Source: Sphingomonas_E sp042693015 (GTDB lineage: Bacteria > Pseudomonadota > Alphaproteobacteria > Sphingomonadales > Sphingomonadaceae). From it: a stretch of 64,000 bases of DNA. Position numbers and translations under genes: made by a program. Of the stretch, positions 34,422-42,560 are shown one piece after another; positions within the stretch are counted from its first letter, which is position 1, and each line of letters starts with the position of its first letter. The notes under the pieces are model-generated. The model worked only from the letters and a program-made list of their open reading frames with translations. It had not been told where the DNA came from and searched no databases. The stretch covers positions 2,294,001-2,358,000 of the forward strand of contig NZ_CP170544.1 of assembly GCF_042693015.1 (NCBI RefSeq), written 5' to 3'.

Positions 34422-36824
34422 ATGAAATCGCACAACCAGCGCATCTTGATCGCAATGCTGTGCACCGGTGTATCGGCCCTGCCCGGGACCACCATGGCGC
34501 AAACCACCCAGCAGCCCGCGGCATCGACGGGCCAACTGGATGACATCGTCGTAACGGCGACCCGCGACGCCCGGGCACTCCAGGACGTGCCGATGAGCAT
34601 CAATGTGGTCACGGGCGATCAGATCGAGAAGCTCAATCTGTTCGACGCCAAGGATATCCAGCGCCTCGCGCCAAGCCTTGAGCTCACCAACACCGACGGC
34701 CGCAGCAATGCCGCCACGCTTCGCGGCATCACCTTCAATCCCGACCAGGGCACATCGCCGTCGGTCGACATCTATCTCAACGAAATCCCGGTCGACGCCC
34801 AGACGGCCTTTACCGCGATCTATGACCTCGAACAGGTGGAAGTCCTGCGCGGTCCGCAGGGCGCGCTGCGCGGACGAACGGCGCCGGGCGGTGCGATCAC
34901 CTTCCGCACTCGTCGTCCCGACCTCGACGATGTCGACGGCTACATCCAGGCGACTGCCACGGACCGGTCGGCCTACAATGTGCAGGGCGGCGTGTCGCTG
35001 CCGCTCGTTCCGGGTGAACTGGCGATGCGCGTTTCAGCGCTCGTGGACGGCAATCGCCTCAACCAGGTCTACAACGTCAATCGCGACGAACGTTCGCGCA
35101 GCCGCACCGAGAGCGCTCGTCTCTCGCTCGCCTGGCAGCCCAGCGACGCTTTCAACGCCAATCTGACCTATCAATATCTCCATGCCGATAACCGGCAGCA
35201 ATATCAGGTCTTCGGCGAGGGCAACGCGCCTGCGCTCTTCGACCCGACGCTTAGCGGACCGCCCGCCGACGTCGACGACTATATTGCCGTCCACGAGGGA
35301 CCACGCCGCTACCAGAACAATTCGCACTTCATCAATCTGGCGTTCGATTGGGATCTCGACTTTGCGACTCTCAACTTCGTAGGCGGTCACCAGGACTCCC
35401 GCCTCGTCCAGGTGGGAGATTCGGATGTCGGCAATGCCATTCCGAACTACACGTCCATCCAGACCACCAAGACACCCTATAATGTGGACGTCGCTGAACT
35501 TCGCCTCGTGTCCAATTCCAATGCTTTCTGGAATTGGTCGGTAGGCGCATTCTACTCGAAGCAGACCGGTACCGTGACGGTGAACCAGAAGGCCGACAGG
35601 TTCTTCGTCAACACGCCGGTATCCTTTGGCCTCTTCCTGCCGATCACCGCCGACATCGTCGTCCCGGTCAACAGCGAGCAGTGGTCGATTTCCGCAAGCT
35701 CGAGCTTCCAGTTCACCGACAAGCTGAGACTTGAGGTTGCCGCGCGCTACTCGGACCTCAAGAATATCCAGCGCGCATCCGTCACGGCAACCTCGCCTGG
35801 CTTCCCCGGCTTCCCGGCCTTTGGGATTCCTTTCATTCCGGCTTTCTCGTCGACCTCGGACGCCATTCCTCCCGAACTCTCGAAGACGACAAACCATCCT
35901 CTGACGGGTGGCGCGACGCTTACCTATGAGTTTACGCCTGATCTCACCGCCTACGCCGCCTACGGTCGCTCCTTCCGCGCCGGTACAGCGGGTGTCGGTG
36001 TTCCGGTCAATCTTTCCAATGACCTGATCAAGTCAGATTCGGAACGCTCCGACGCCTTCGAAATTGGCCTGAAAACGGCCCTCTTCGATCGCAGGCTCAC
36101 GCTGAACCTGTCGGCTTTCTATCAAAAGTTCGATGGCTACATCTCGCGCTTCCCCGGCATCAGCTACGACAATGGGGCGCTCAACGTCTTCGGCCAGCCG
36201 GTCGGACCGCCCGATGGCAACGTCGATGGCGCCTTCGACTTCAACTATAATGGCGATGCGACCGTGAAGGGCATCGAAGCGACTATCGCCGGCCGTCCGA
36301 TTGACGCATGGGACTTCTCGGTGAGCGCTTCCTACGTCGAGGCTCGCTTCGACGACGCCGTCCTGCCGTGCAACGACTTCAACGGCGACGGCGAACCCGA
36401 TGCCGAGGGCGACGCGGTGATCACTGGCCCAGGCAATGTCAGCTATTGCGCCAGCAAGGGCCGTCTTGGCGACGTTCCTGATTTCAGCCTGACCGCCAAT
36501 ACCGAAATTCGCTTTGCGGTCGGCGATCTCGAGCCGTTCGTTCGCGGCCTTTTCTCCTATCGTCCGAGCGTGTTCTCGCAGCGCTCGAACTTCGACTATC
36601 AAAGTCGTGAACTGCTCGACCTGTATGTCGGTCTGCGCGGCCTGGGAGACGGATGGGAAGTCAGCCTGTTCGCCAAGAACATTCTCAACCAGAAGCGGAT
36701 CACCAACATATCGCAGGGCGAATCCCGCACGGCGACCGATGGCGGCGACTATTTGTCCGGCTATCGCATCATCACCGCAACCAATCCGCGGGAGTTCGGG
36801 ATCACGACCAGCTTCAAGTTCTGA
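34422..36824 (+). CDS. TonB-dependent outer-membrane receptor of the catabolic region
   Basis: An 800-residue receptor with a signal peptide (I-A-M-L-C-T-G-V-S-A-L-P-G-T-T-M-A), a TonB box near D-D-I-V-V-T-A-T, the plug domain (V-E-V-L-R-G-P-Q-G-A-L-R-G-R-T-A-P-G-G-A motif near 143-162), and a beta-barrel ending in F. AGGGGAGG precedes ATG 34422. There is no STN domain, so it does not signal through FecR, unlike the receptor at 45017. It likely imports the substrate of the cluster. Two palindromes lie upstream and a strong terminator follows. Confidence 0.94.
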   Translation: MKSHNQRILIAMLCTGVSALPGTTMAQTTQQPAASTGQLDDIVVTATRDARALQDVPMSINVVTGDQIEKLNLFDAKDIQRLAPSLELTNTDGRSNAATLRGITFNPDQGTSPSVDIYLNEIPVDAQTAFTAIYDLEQVEVLRGPQGALRGRTAPGGAITFRTRRPDLDDVDGYIQATATDRSAYNVQGGVSLPLVPGELAMRVSALVDGNRLNQVYNVNRDERSRSRTESARLSLAWQPSDAFNANLTYQYLHADNRQQYQVFGEGNAPALFDPTLSGPPADVDDYIAVHEGPRRYQNNSHFINLAFDWDLDFATLNFVGGHQDSRLVQVGDSDVGNAIPNYTSIQTTKTPYNVDVAELRLVSNSNAFWNWSVGAFYSKQTGTVTVNQKADRFFVNTPVSFGLFLPITADIVVPVNSEQWSISASSSFQFTDKLRLEVAARYSDLKNIQRASVTATSPGFPGFPAFGIPFIPAFSSTSDAIPPELSKTTNHPLTGGATLTYEFTPDLTAYAAYGRSFRAGTAGVGVPVNLSNDLIKSDSERSDAFEIGLKTALFDRRLTLNLSAFYQKFDGYISRFPGISYDNGALNVFGQPVGPPDGNVDGAFDFNYNGDATVKGIEATIAGRPIDAWDFSVSASYVEARFDDAVLPCNDFNGDGEPDAEGDAVITGPGNVSYCASKGRLGDVPDFSLTANTEIRFAVGDLEPFVRGLFSYRPSVFSQRSNFDYQSRELLDLYVGLRGLGDGWEVSLFAKNILNQKRITNISQGESRTATDGGDYLSGYRIITATNPREFGITTSFKF

Positions 36825-37371
36825 GAGCCGGGGGAGACGGGCCGCGCTTCTCCTCTCCAGCGCGGTCTTTCTCACACTCTGGGGCGACGCCACGACACTG
36901 GCGTCGCCCCTTTTTCTATAGAGCCGGCTGGCAACTTCACGCTGAACTCGCGGGGTCGGTTAATGGACGCCTAGCCAACGACTTGCGCCTGTCAGCGTAC
37001 CGCACACGGATCCCTTGCTTTTCCGTTTGTCCCGCCGCTACGAGGTGTGAGCCGGGCGCCGTGAGATAAGGCGCGGTCGACAGCCAGGGGATGATTGCGC
37101 AAGCGGTCGTCGGCACGGGCCGCTCCCGAAGCATCGGGTTCCCTCGCAGGAATTCCAACGCCCGGCCCCTTTTCGAGTCGTCGCGCGGTACGGATCTGAC
37201 TGCGGCCTCGCCGCAAGCAACCCGCAACGCACCCGCAATCCGGTCCGTCGCAAGCCGCAAAAAGCCTGCGGCCCACCCACTGATGGCGAGGCCATGCATA
37301 CACCAGAGCCGCTTTCCCATGCGGTCCGGCCGTGGTTCGGCTTTGATGACGGTCATGAAGGGAGACGGGCC
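36825..37371. other. Intergenic stretch between the catabolic region and the mobile-element genes
   Basis: Apart from the terminator at 36881-36915 I see no supported gene here. The open frames on either strand show no recognisable motif. A possible junction between the catabolic region and the element remnant lies in this stretch, but I found no repeat or tRNA that would mark an attachment site. Confidence 0.4.
36881..36915 (+). terminator. Strong intrinsic terminator after the TonB receptor
   Basis: A perfect 12-base stem (GGGGCGACGCCA and its complement) with a CGACAC loop followed directly by TTTTT. It lies 57 bases after the receptor stop and closes the catabolic region. Confidence 0.9.
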
Positions 37372-37593
37372 ATGGCGTTTTCATCGATCATTCCGGGCGG
37401 CGGTGAACTGCAACTGATGGGCGCGGGCAATCTCAGCTGGGAAATCCTGCGACGCTCGCCCGACTACCGGCTGTTTGCCGAGCTGCGACCGGCACGGCCG
37501 AACCGCGGATACGGCATCGAAATCCTCGAAGCACATCCCGATGCCGCGCCATGGGGATTCCATTTTCGCGGAGGCCCCGACGATGTCCTGTGA
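37372..37593 (+). CDS. Small DUF6499-like protein of mobile elements
   Basis: A 73-residue protein with S-W-E-I-L-R-R-S-P-D-Y-R near residue 21 and W-G-F-H-F-R-G at the end. This pattern is typical of the small transcriptional-regulator-like (DUF6499) proteins encoded immediately before DUF2285 genes in alphaproteobacterial integrative elements and plasmids. GGGAGA precedes ATG 37372. It overlaps the next gene by 11 bases. Function unknown. Confidence 0.72.
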   Translation: MAFSSIIPGGGELQLMGAGNLSWEILRRSPDYRLFAELRPARPNRGYGIEILEAHPDAAPWGFHFRGGPDDVL

Positions 37594-38170
37594 GACGGCG
37601 CGACTGTTCTGGCGCGCTGAGCATGATCCGCGCGTGATACGGGCAACGGCCGTCCGGACCCGTGCGGGCGACGCAGAAGGTTTTCGGCTCGAGCACTTCG
37701 CCAGCATGGCCACCCTCCTGGTCGATCCAGAAGGTCATGAGCAGCTGCTCCTGCGCGACGGCCAGCTGTCGCTGCGGCTCGATATCGAAGGCGATCCGAT
37801 ATTATCGGGACCGGTTCGCCTGCACCTGAAGATTCAGGGGGTCTCGCGGCTCGGCCAGCAGTTGGTCGCGATCCGACGCCTCAACCGGCTGCTCAAATAT
37901 GGATATCTGCCCCGGAGCCTGTTTCCCGCGCTTCCGCGGCAGGCACGCTGGCGACAGGTGATCACCACCATCGATGCCATCAATGTCGGTGCGACCCAAC
38001 GCGAGACGGCATGCGCGCTGTTCGGCGACGCGTGCGTGCGGCGCGACTGGAACAGCGGCTCGGGCTATTTGCGCACCCGGGTCCAGCGTCTGGTGAAGGT
38101 CGCCCGTCACATGCTCAAGGGCCATCACCTCGACCTTCTCCGGCTCCCGGAGACCGACCGGGCATCCTGA
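37583..38170 (+). CDS. DUF2285 domain protein
   Basis: A 195-residue protein. The C-terminal half carries the DUF2285 pattern: L-V-A-I-R-R-L-N-R-L-L, then D-A-I-N-V-G-A-T-Q-R-E-T-A-C-A-L-F-G, a helix-turn-helix-like segment, and G-Y-L-R-T-R-V-Q-R-L-V. Such proteins accompany replication and transfer genes of integrative conjugative elements and probably bind DNA. ATG 37583 lies behind GAGG and overlaps the previous gene. With its neighbours it marks the left fragment of a mobile element. Confidence 0.85.
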   Translation: MSCETARLFWRAEHDPRVIRATAVRTRAGDAEGFRLEHFASMATLLVDPEGHEQLLLRDGQLSLRLDIEGDPILSGPVRLHLKIQGVSRLGQQLVAIRRLNRLLKYGYLPRSLFPALPRQARWRQVITTIDAINVGATQRETACALFGDACVRRDWNSGSGYLRTRVQRLVKVARHMLKGHHLDLLRLPETDRAS

Positions 38171-38191
38171 TCGCCCTTGCGGGCCAAGCGT

Positions 38192-38656
38192 TCACCACTT
38201 GCCGGGCTTGCGGTCCGCCAGCCATTGTTCGGCAAAGGTGTCGCGGCCGCGCACATCCTGGACAAGCTCCTTCACGAGCCTGGTGAATCCGCCGATCAGC
38301 TTGCCGGTCTCGAGATAGACCAGATCGTCCCCCAGCTCTTCGTTGAGCTCCTTCAACGACAATATCGCCACCTGCATCAGCTTGTTGTCGGCGCAACGCT
38401 GCGCGAATTCGGGCGATCCGAGCAGCATTGCGGCGACCAGCGCAAAAGGATCGCTCCGGGTTGCCTCGGCAAAGGCGAACAGGCGCTCGAGGCTGAGCTT
38501 GCCGCGCCCGGATTCGAAATGCTCGTAGGATCGAAGCGGCATCCCCATGCGCTCGGCGACATCCACGGCGCGCAGCCGCCGTTCCCGACGAATATCGCGC
38601 ATGGCGCGCGAGAGCATCGCATGGCCTGGCAGGGATTGGCTCGTCGGCACGTCCAT
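38192..38656 (-). CDS. XRE family helix-turn-helix regulator
   Basis: A 154-residue protein with an N-terminal XRE-type helix-turn-helix (I-R-R-E-R-R-L-R-A-V-D-V-A-E-R-M-G-M-P-L-R-S-Y-E-H-F-E-S-G-R-G) and a helical C-terminal part without recognisable domain. It is convergent with the DUF2285 gene, a combination often seen in integrative elements, where the XRE protein keeps transfer genes silent. ATG 38656 is chosen; the upstream open frame shows no homology. Confidence 0.83.
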   Translation of the reverse strand: MDVPTSQSLPGHAMLSRAMRDIRRERRLRAVDVAERMGMPLRSYEHFESGRGKLSLERLFAFAEATRSDPFALVAAMLLGSPEFAQRCADNKLMQVAILSLKELNEELGDDLVYLETGKLIGGFTRLVKELVQDVRGRDTFAEQWLADRKPGKW

Positions 38657-38975
38657 CCACGGACCTCGGTACGCTACTGTTTGTCCGTGGCCGCCTCTTG
38701 GCTGATCTACGGCCCTCGTTCGCAACGATATTTGCTCACCCTTGTCCATTAAGAAACGATGACAATGGCCGGCGTCAAGCGGCACTGCCGATTCTCTGCG
38801 GCTCACCCGCAAGAATCTTGCGGCTGAACTGCGCGCCACTTGCGGACCTTCGCCGACGCGGGCTGCAGTGGCGAGATCGGAGAGGACGAAAGGCCTTCGC
38901 ACTCCCTCCTCATTGCCGACTGCTCGACACCCCAAGGCGTCACCCGCACAGTGCGACTTCGATGGAGACTGCAGC
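38657..38975. other. Divergent promoter region between the XRE and GntR genes
   Basis: I see no gene in these 319 bases. They must hold the promoters of the XRE regulator (minus) and the GntR regulator of the lasso locus (plus). The left boundary of the lasso locus inside the element probably lies here. Confidence 0.4.
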
Positions 38976-39605
38976 ATGGCGCCGGATCTGCACGGACGGG
39001 ATCATTTCGAACGAGCCTATGCAGCCCTGCGCACGCGCCTCGAACATCACCATTACCGCTCGGGCGAACGGATCTCGATTTCGTTGCTCGCAAGCGAGCT
39101 CGGCCTCAGCCAAACGCCGATCCGTGAGGCGCTGTCGCGCCTCGTCGGACAGAACCTGCTCCTCGATCAGCGTGGCGAAGGCTATTATGTCCCCCGCATC
39201 GATGCGCCCCAGATCGCGGGACTATACGGTCTTTACCAGACGCTCCTCGACGCAGGCCTCCGGACGATCCGGTGCCCGCGCGACGACTATCCGCGATCCC
39301 TTCCCCTGGCGGAACCCGACGAGACGATCGCCGCTCGCGTTGCGGCCTTGCTGCAGCGGATCGTCCAGAAAGCGAAGGATCCGCCGCTCGCCCAGACCGC
39401 GATGCTCGTCGATCTGCGGCTGCGACCCCTCCGCAATGTCGAACAGAAGGTCTTCGACGACCTCGCCCTGGAGGCGGACGAGCTTTCCGGCATCCTCAGC
39501 TCAGGCAGCCGCAGCATGGTTCGACGCGCGATCCGTCTGTATCATCAGCGCAGGCAGCGCGCGGCCCACCTGATCCTCGCGCAGGTCAATGACAATGGCC
39601 GCTGA
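38976..39605 (+). CDS. GntR family regulator of the lasso-peptide locus
   Basis: A 209-residue protein with a GntR winged helix: Y-R-S-G-E-R-I-S-I-S-L-L-A-S-E-L-G-L-S-Q-T-P-I-R-E-A-L-S-R-L, then L-D-Q-R-G-E-G-Y-Y-V-P as wing. The C-terminal part is helical and does not clearly match FCD or UTRA. I chose ATG 38976 with a GGAG eight bases before it; the frame is open to 38868 without homology. GntR genes occur next to some sphingomonad lasso clusters. A dyad that could be its operator lies between it and the first precursor gene. Confidence 0.85.
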   Translation: MAPDLHGRDHFERAYAALRTRLEHHHYRSGERISISLLASELGLSQTPIREALSRLVGQNLLLDQRGEGYYVPRIDAPQIAGLYGLYQTLLDAGLRTIRCPRDDYPRSLPLAEPDETIAARVAALLQRIVQKAKDPPLAQTAMLVDLRLRPLRNVEQKVFDDLALEADELSGILSSGSRSMVRRAIRLYHQRRQRAAHLILAQVNDNGR

Positions 39606-39621
39606 CTATATTTGTCCTATA

Positions 39622-39648
39622 GCTCCAGTATAGTTTGAATATTGGAGC
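39622..39648. promoter_or_regulatory. Imperfect dyad before the lasso precursors, candidate GntR operator
   Basis: Arms GCTCCAGTAT and ATATTGGAGC (one mismatch) separated by seven bases. It begins 17 bases after the GntR stop and ends 60 bases before the first precursor start. A role in controlling the peptide operon is inferred from position. Confidence 0.5.
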
Positions 39649-39708
39649 CGATGGCTCGAATTTCTCCGTGTCGCGATGATTGCGACAACATCAAAGATGG
39701 AGATCATC

Positions 39709-39819
39709 ATGAAGACGAAGCTCGTTCGTCGCCTGATCCGCGTCGGATCAGCCAAGCTCGCCACCCATGCCAGCTTCGACGGCACGCATCGCGAGGGTGT
39801 CCTCAAATATTGGCCGTGA
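39709..39819 (+). CDS. Lasso peptide precursor 1
   Basis: A 36-residue peptide too short for normal gene calling, with GGAGA six bases before ATG 39709. The leader (residues 1-20) is basic and ends with Thr-His, giving the Thr at position -2 that lasso leaders require. The predicted core is ASFDGTHREGVLKYWP (residues 21-36): the Ala1 amine would close a nine-residue ring on the side chain of Glu9, leaving a seven-residue tail with Tyr14 and Trp15 as likely plugs. The calculated neutral monoisotopic mass of the cyclised core is about 1843.90. The gene order precursor-precursor-B-C and the match to precursor 2 support the call. Confidence 0.87.
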   Translation: MKTKLVRRLIRVGSAKLATHASFDGTHREGVLKYWP

Positions 39820-39896
39820 CACCGCCCTGCCGGTGCCGGCAGGCGCAAGCAGCCGGCGCCGGCAGACCTTTGCGTTCCACCATGGGGAGACTGAAG

Positions 39897-40016
39897 ATGA
39901 AGATGCAACCTTCCACCCGGCCCATCCGGCTCGTTCGCCTTGGAGCCGCCACGCGCGAAACCCGCGCGAGCTTCATGGGCAAATCGGCCGAAGGCGCGAT
40001 CCGCTACGATCCCTGA
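39897..40016 (+). CDS. Lasso peptide precursor 2
   Basis: A 39-residue peptide starting at ATG 39897, seven bases after GGGGAGA. The leader (1-23) ends with Thr-Arg, again with Thr at -2, and shares the R-L-x-R-x-G pattern of precursor 1. The predicted core is ASFMGKSAEGAIRYDP, 16 residues, with the same plan as precursor 1: Ala-Ser-Phe start, Gly5, ring-closing Glu9, Gly10, Tyr14, Pro16. The calculated neutral monoisotopic mass after ring closure is about 1680.79. Ring residues 4 and 6-8 and tail residues 11-13 and 15 differ, so the two products should have different surfaces. Confidence 0.87.
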   Translation: MKMQPSTRPIRLVRLGAATRETRASFMGKSAEGAIRYDP

Positions 40017-40098
40017 TCGTCATCGCGAGGCGCCGATCCGTGATCGGCGCCTCCGCCGTCCGACTGGCCAGGCCGGATCCGCGGTGGAGTACAGTCTC

Positions 40099-40758
40099 AT
40101 GAGTGATTTGCTGCGCGAGGGCGTCCACGTGGTCGCGATCCATACGGATCTCGTCATCCTCGACGCTCCCCATGACGACTATTTCTGCATCGTCGACGCG
40201 CTGACCGACCATGGGCCAGATCCCGTGCTGAAGGAGGGCGCCGCTGCCGCGCTTGTCGACGCGGGGCTTTTGCGCGCAACAGCCGGGGCAACGATACCCC
40301 TCGACCGGCTTTTGCCGGCGCCGATGCGCGACTGGCACGACCTGCCGCCAGCCGGACCGGTCCGGATCACCGCGATCGACGTGGCGCGCTTTGTCGCGGC
40401 GTTGATATGGTCGCGAACGCATTTCGGCCGGCATCGGCTTCCCGGACTGATGAAGCTTCTTGCCGGACAAGGCGATCGGGTCACCGCCCCTTGCCTGAAC
40501 GAACTCTCGGCTGCGGTCCGCAAATTCCAGACGATGATGATGTGGCTGCCCGTCCGACCGCTATGCCTGTTCCACTCTTTCCTGCTGCTGCGCTTCCTGC
40601 GGCTTTCCCACCTCAGTGCGGACTGGATCATCGGTGTCCAGCTCTATCCCTTCCAGGCGCATTGCTGGCTTGCTTGCGGCGATATTGTTGTCGGCGACGA
40701 CGCGCATCGACTTGGCGCCTACCGGCCCATCCTTGTCCATAGCGGATTTGCCCGGTGA
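40099..40758 (+). CDS. Lasso peptide leader peptidase B (fused B1-B2 type)
   Basis: A 219-residue protein. Residues 1-80 form a PqqD-like leader-binding domain (B1), and residues 85-219 the transglutaminase-like cysteine protease (B2). The triad reads Cys156 (P-L-C-L-F-H-S), His188 (F-Q-A-H-C-W) and Asp200; the spacings of 32 and 12 residues equal those known for McjB (Cys150, His182, Asp194). It cuts off the leader after the Thr-x dipeptide. GGAG precedes ATG 40099. The stop overlaps the GTG start of the cyclase gene. B precedes C here, whereas many proteobacterial clusters have C first. Confidence 0.92.
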   Translation: MSDLLREGVHVVAIHTDLVILDAPHDDYFCIVDALTDHGPDPVLKEGAAAALVDAGLLRATAGATIPLDRLLPAPMRDWHDLPPAGPVRITAIDVARFVAALIWSRTHFGRHRLPGLMKLLAGQGDRVTAPCLNELSAAVRKFQTMMMWLPVRPLCLFHSFLLLRFLRLSHLSADWIIGVQLYPFQAHCWLACGDIVVGDDAHRLGAYRPILVHSGFAR

Positions 40759-42560
40759 CGCGCTTCGTCGCCGCAAGCTGGCCTGCGTTCGACGACACCG
40801 CCGCAATGCGCGCGCGCCGGCTCGCAGACGTCATCGAACGGCAGGCGCCAGGATGGACGATACTGGTCAATCTGCCTGGCTTTCTCGCCGCGGAATGGCG
40901 GCACCGCCCCGGTCCAGCGGCCGTTACACTGGGCGAGGGCCAGGCAGTCCTGTTCGGCGACCTGTTCGACCGTGCGGCGACCGATGCCGACCAGGTCGGT
41001 CCCGCGCGTCTAAACGGTATCGAGCGACTGGCGCCGCGCGCCTTTGCCGAGGCGCTCATTCAGGGGTGCTGGGGCAGTTATGTCGCCATTTTGCGCGGGC
41101 CGGGCTCGGCCTTGCATGTCGTCCGCGATCCGATCGGGGGACTGGATTGCCTCTCCTGGCGGTGCGATACGATCACGATTGTCGCCTCGCACCTGCCCGA
41201 CTGGCTGCCTGAAATCGCAACACCTGCACTCGGCATCAATTGGGACCTTGTTCCGAACTTCCTGGTTGCCGCACCTGCGGTTGCCGAAGACATTGCCCTC
41301 GATGGCGTCGAGGCCATCCGGCCGGGCTCGCTCACGACCTTTCATCGCGGCGGCATGGAGCGCGAGCAGCTCTGGCATCCCGTTGCGTTCGCGAGCCGCC
41401 CCCACCCGGGCAACGCCCGCGAGCTCGAGGCGTGCGTCGACCGTTGTATCGCTGCCTGGGCCTCACTCTATGGCGCCGCGCCGGCCGAGCTGTCGGGCGG
41501 ACTGGATTCGGCGATCGTCGCGGCAAGCCTCGACCGTGCCGGTACCGCGCCATCGCCTGCCTTCCATTATTTCACGCAGGACCGCGAAGGTGACGAGCGA
41601 TGCTTCGCACGCTCGATCAGCGAGGCGCTCGGGTTGCAGTTGGTCGAGATCGAGCGCGACCGGCAGGCGATTTCTGCCGCCGATCTGGCGGGCCTCGCCG
41701 ATGGAGTCCGACCGGGGCTCACCGGCATGGACGTGCATTATGATCGCGACCTTGGCCGCCGTCTTCGCCAGTTGGGGGCGAACGCACTCTTCACCGGCCA
41801 GGGCGGCGATGCCATCTTCTTCCAGATGCCGACCCCGACGGTCGCAGCCGATCTCCACGCGTGCGCCGGCTTCAGGCGAAAGCTCGACCTTGCCATCGGC
41901 ATCGCCCGATGGACACGCGTGCCGATCTGGACCGTGCTCGGAACCGCAATATCGCGGCGCGCAACCGCGCTTGCCGTTTCGCCGGCTCCAGCCTTTCTCG
42001 GCCGGCAGCCCGTCGCGAGGCAAAGCTTCTGGCTTGAGGGCAGCGAGAGCGTCTCGCCGGCCAAGGCGATCCAGATCTGGGGTCTCGCCAACAGCCGGCT
42101 CTATTTCGTACCGAGCTATCGCGACCAGAGCGCCAGGCTCCTCCATCCGCTGATGTCGCAGCCCCTTGTCGAACTGGCGCTTTCCATCCCCGTGATCGAC
42201 CTGACGCACGCCCGCCGCGACCGCGCTCTCGCGCGCGAGGCGTTCGCCGACCGCCTGCCGCAAGAGGTGGTCCGACGCCGCGGCAAGGGTGATCTGACCT
42301 CTTATTATGGGCGTCTTGTGGCAGCGAGCCTCGACACGCTCCGCCCGTTGCTGCTCGACGGGTTGCTGGCCGGACAGGGCATCATCGACCGCAGCGCGCT
42401 TGAACCTATGCTCGATGCCGAGGCGATCGCCTGGCAGGACGCGCATGTCGAGCTCCTCACCGCGGCGATCGTCGAAACCTGGGCCCGGCGATGGCAGGCA
42501 CGAGCAGATGCGAGCCGCGGAGTCTCGGACCCGATGGGCACGGATATATGCACGGCCTAA
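40755..42560 (+). CDS. Lasso cyclase C (asparagine synthetase-like)
   Basis: A 601-residue homologue of asparagine synthetase B. The N-terminal glutaminase-like domain lacks the Cys at position 2 needed for glutamine hydrolysis, as in lasso cyclases. The PP-loop S-G-G-L-D-S (residues 247-252) binds ATP to activate the Glu9 side chain of the core as an acyl-adenylate for attack by the Ala1 amine. It starts with GTG 40755, overlapping the B stop (GTGA), and its end overlaps the isopeptidase gene, which runs in the opposite direction, by four bases. Confidence 0.94.
   Translation: MTRFVAASWPAFDDTAAMRARRLADVIERQAPGWTILVNLPGFLAAEWRHRPGPAAVTLGEGQAVLFGDLFDRAATDADQVGPARLNGIERLAPRAFAEALIQGCWGSYVAILRGPGSALHVVRDPIGGLDCLSWRCDTITIVASHLPDWLPEIATPALGINWDLVPNFLVAAPAVAEDIALDGVEAIRPGSLTTFHRGGMEREQLWHPVAFASRPHPGNARELEACVDRCIAAWASLYGAAPAELSGGLDSAIVAASLDRAGTAPSPAFHYFTQDREGDERCFARSISEALGLQLVEIERDRQAISAADLAGLADGVRPGLTGMDVHYDRDLGRRLRQLGANALFTGQGGDAIFFQMPTPTVAADLHACAGFRRKLDLAIGIARWTRVPIWTVLGTAISRRATALAVSPAPAFLGRQPVARQSFWLEGSESVSPAKAIQIWGLANSRLYFVPSYRDQSARLLHPLMSQPLVELALSIPVIDLTHARRDRALAREAFADRLPQEVVRRRGKGDLTSYYGRLVAASLDTLRPLLLDGLLAGQGIIDRSALEPMLDAEAIAWQDAHVELLTAAIVETWARRWQARADASRGVSDPMGTDICTA

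Noticed and set aside
36937..37356. Minus-strand ORF of 139 codons between the catabolic region and the element
   Set aside because: No ribosome-binding site, no domain, and composition similar to shadow frames.
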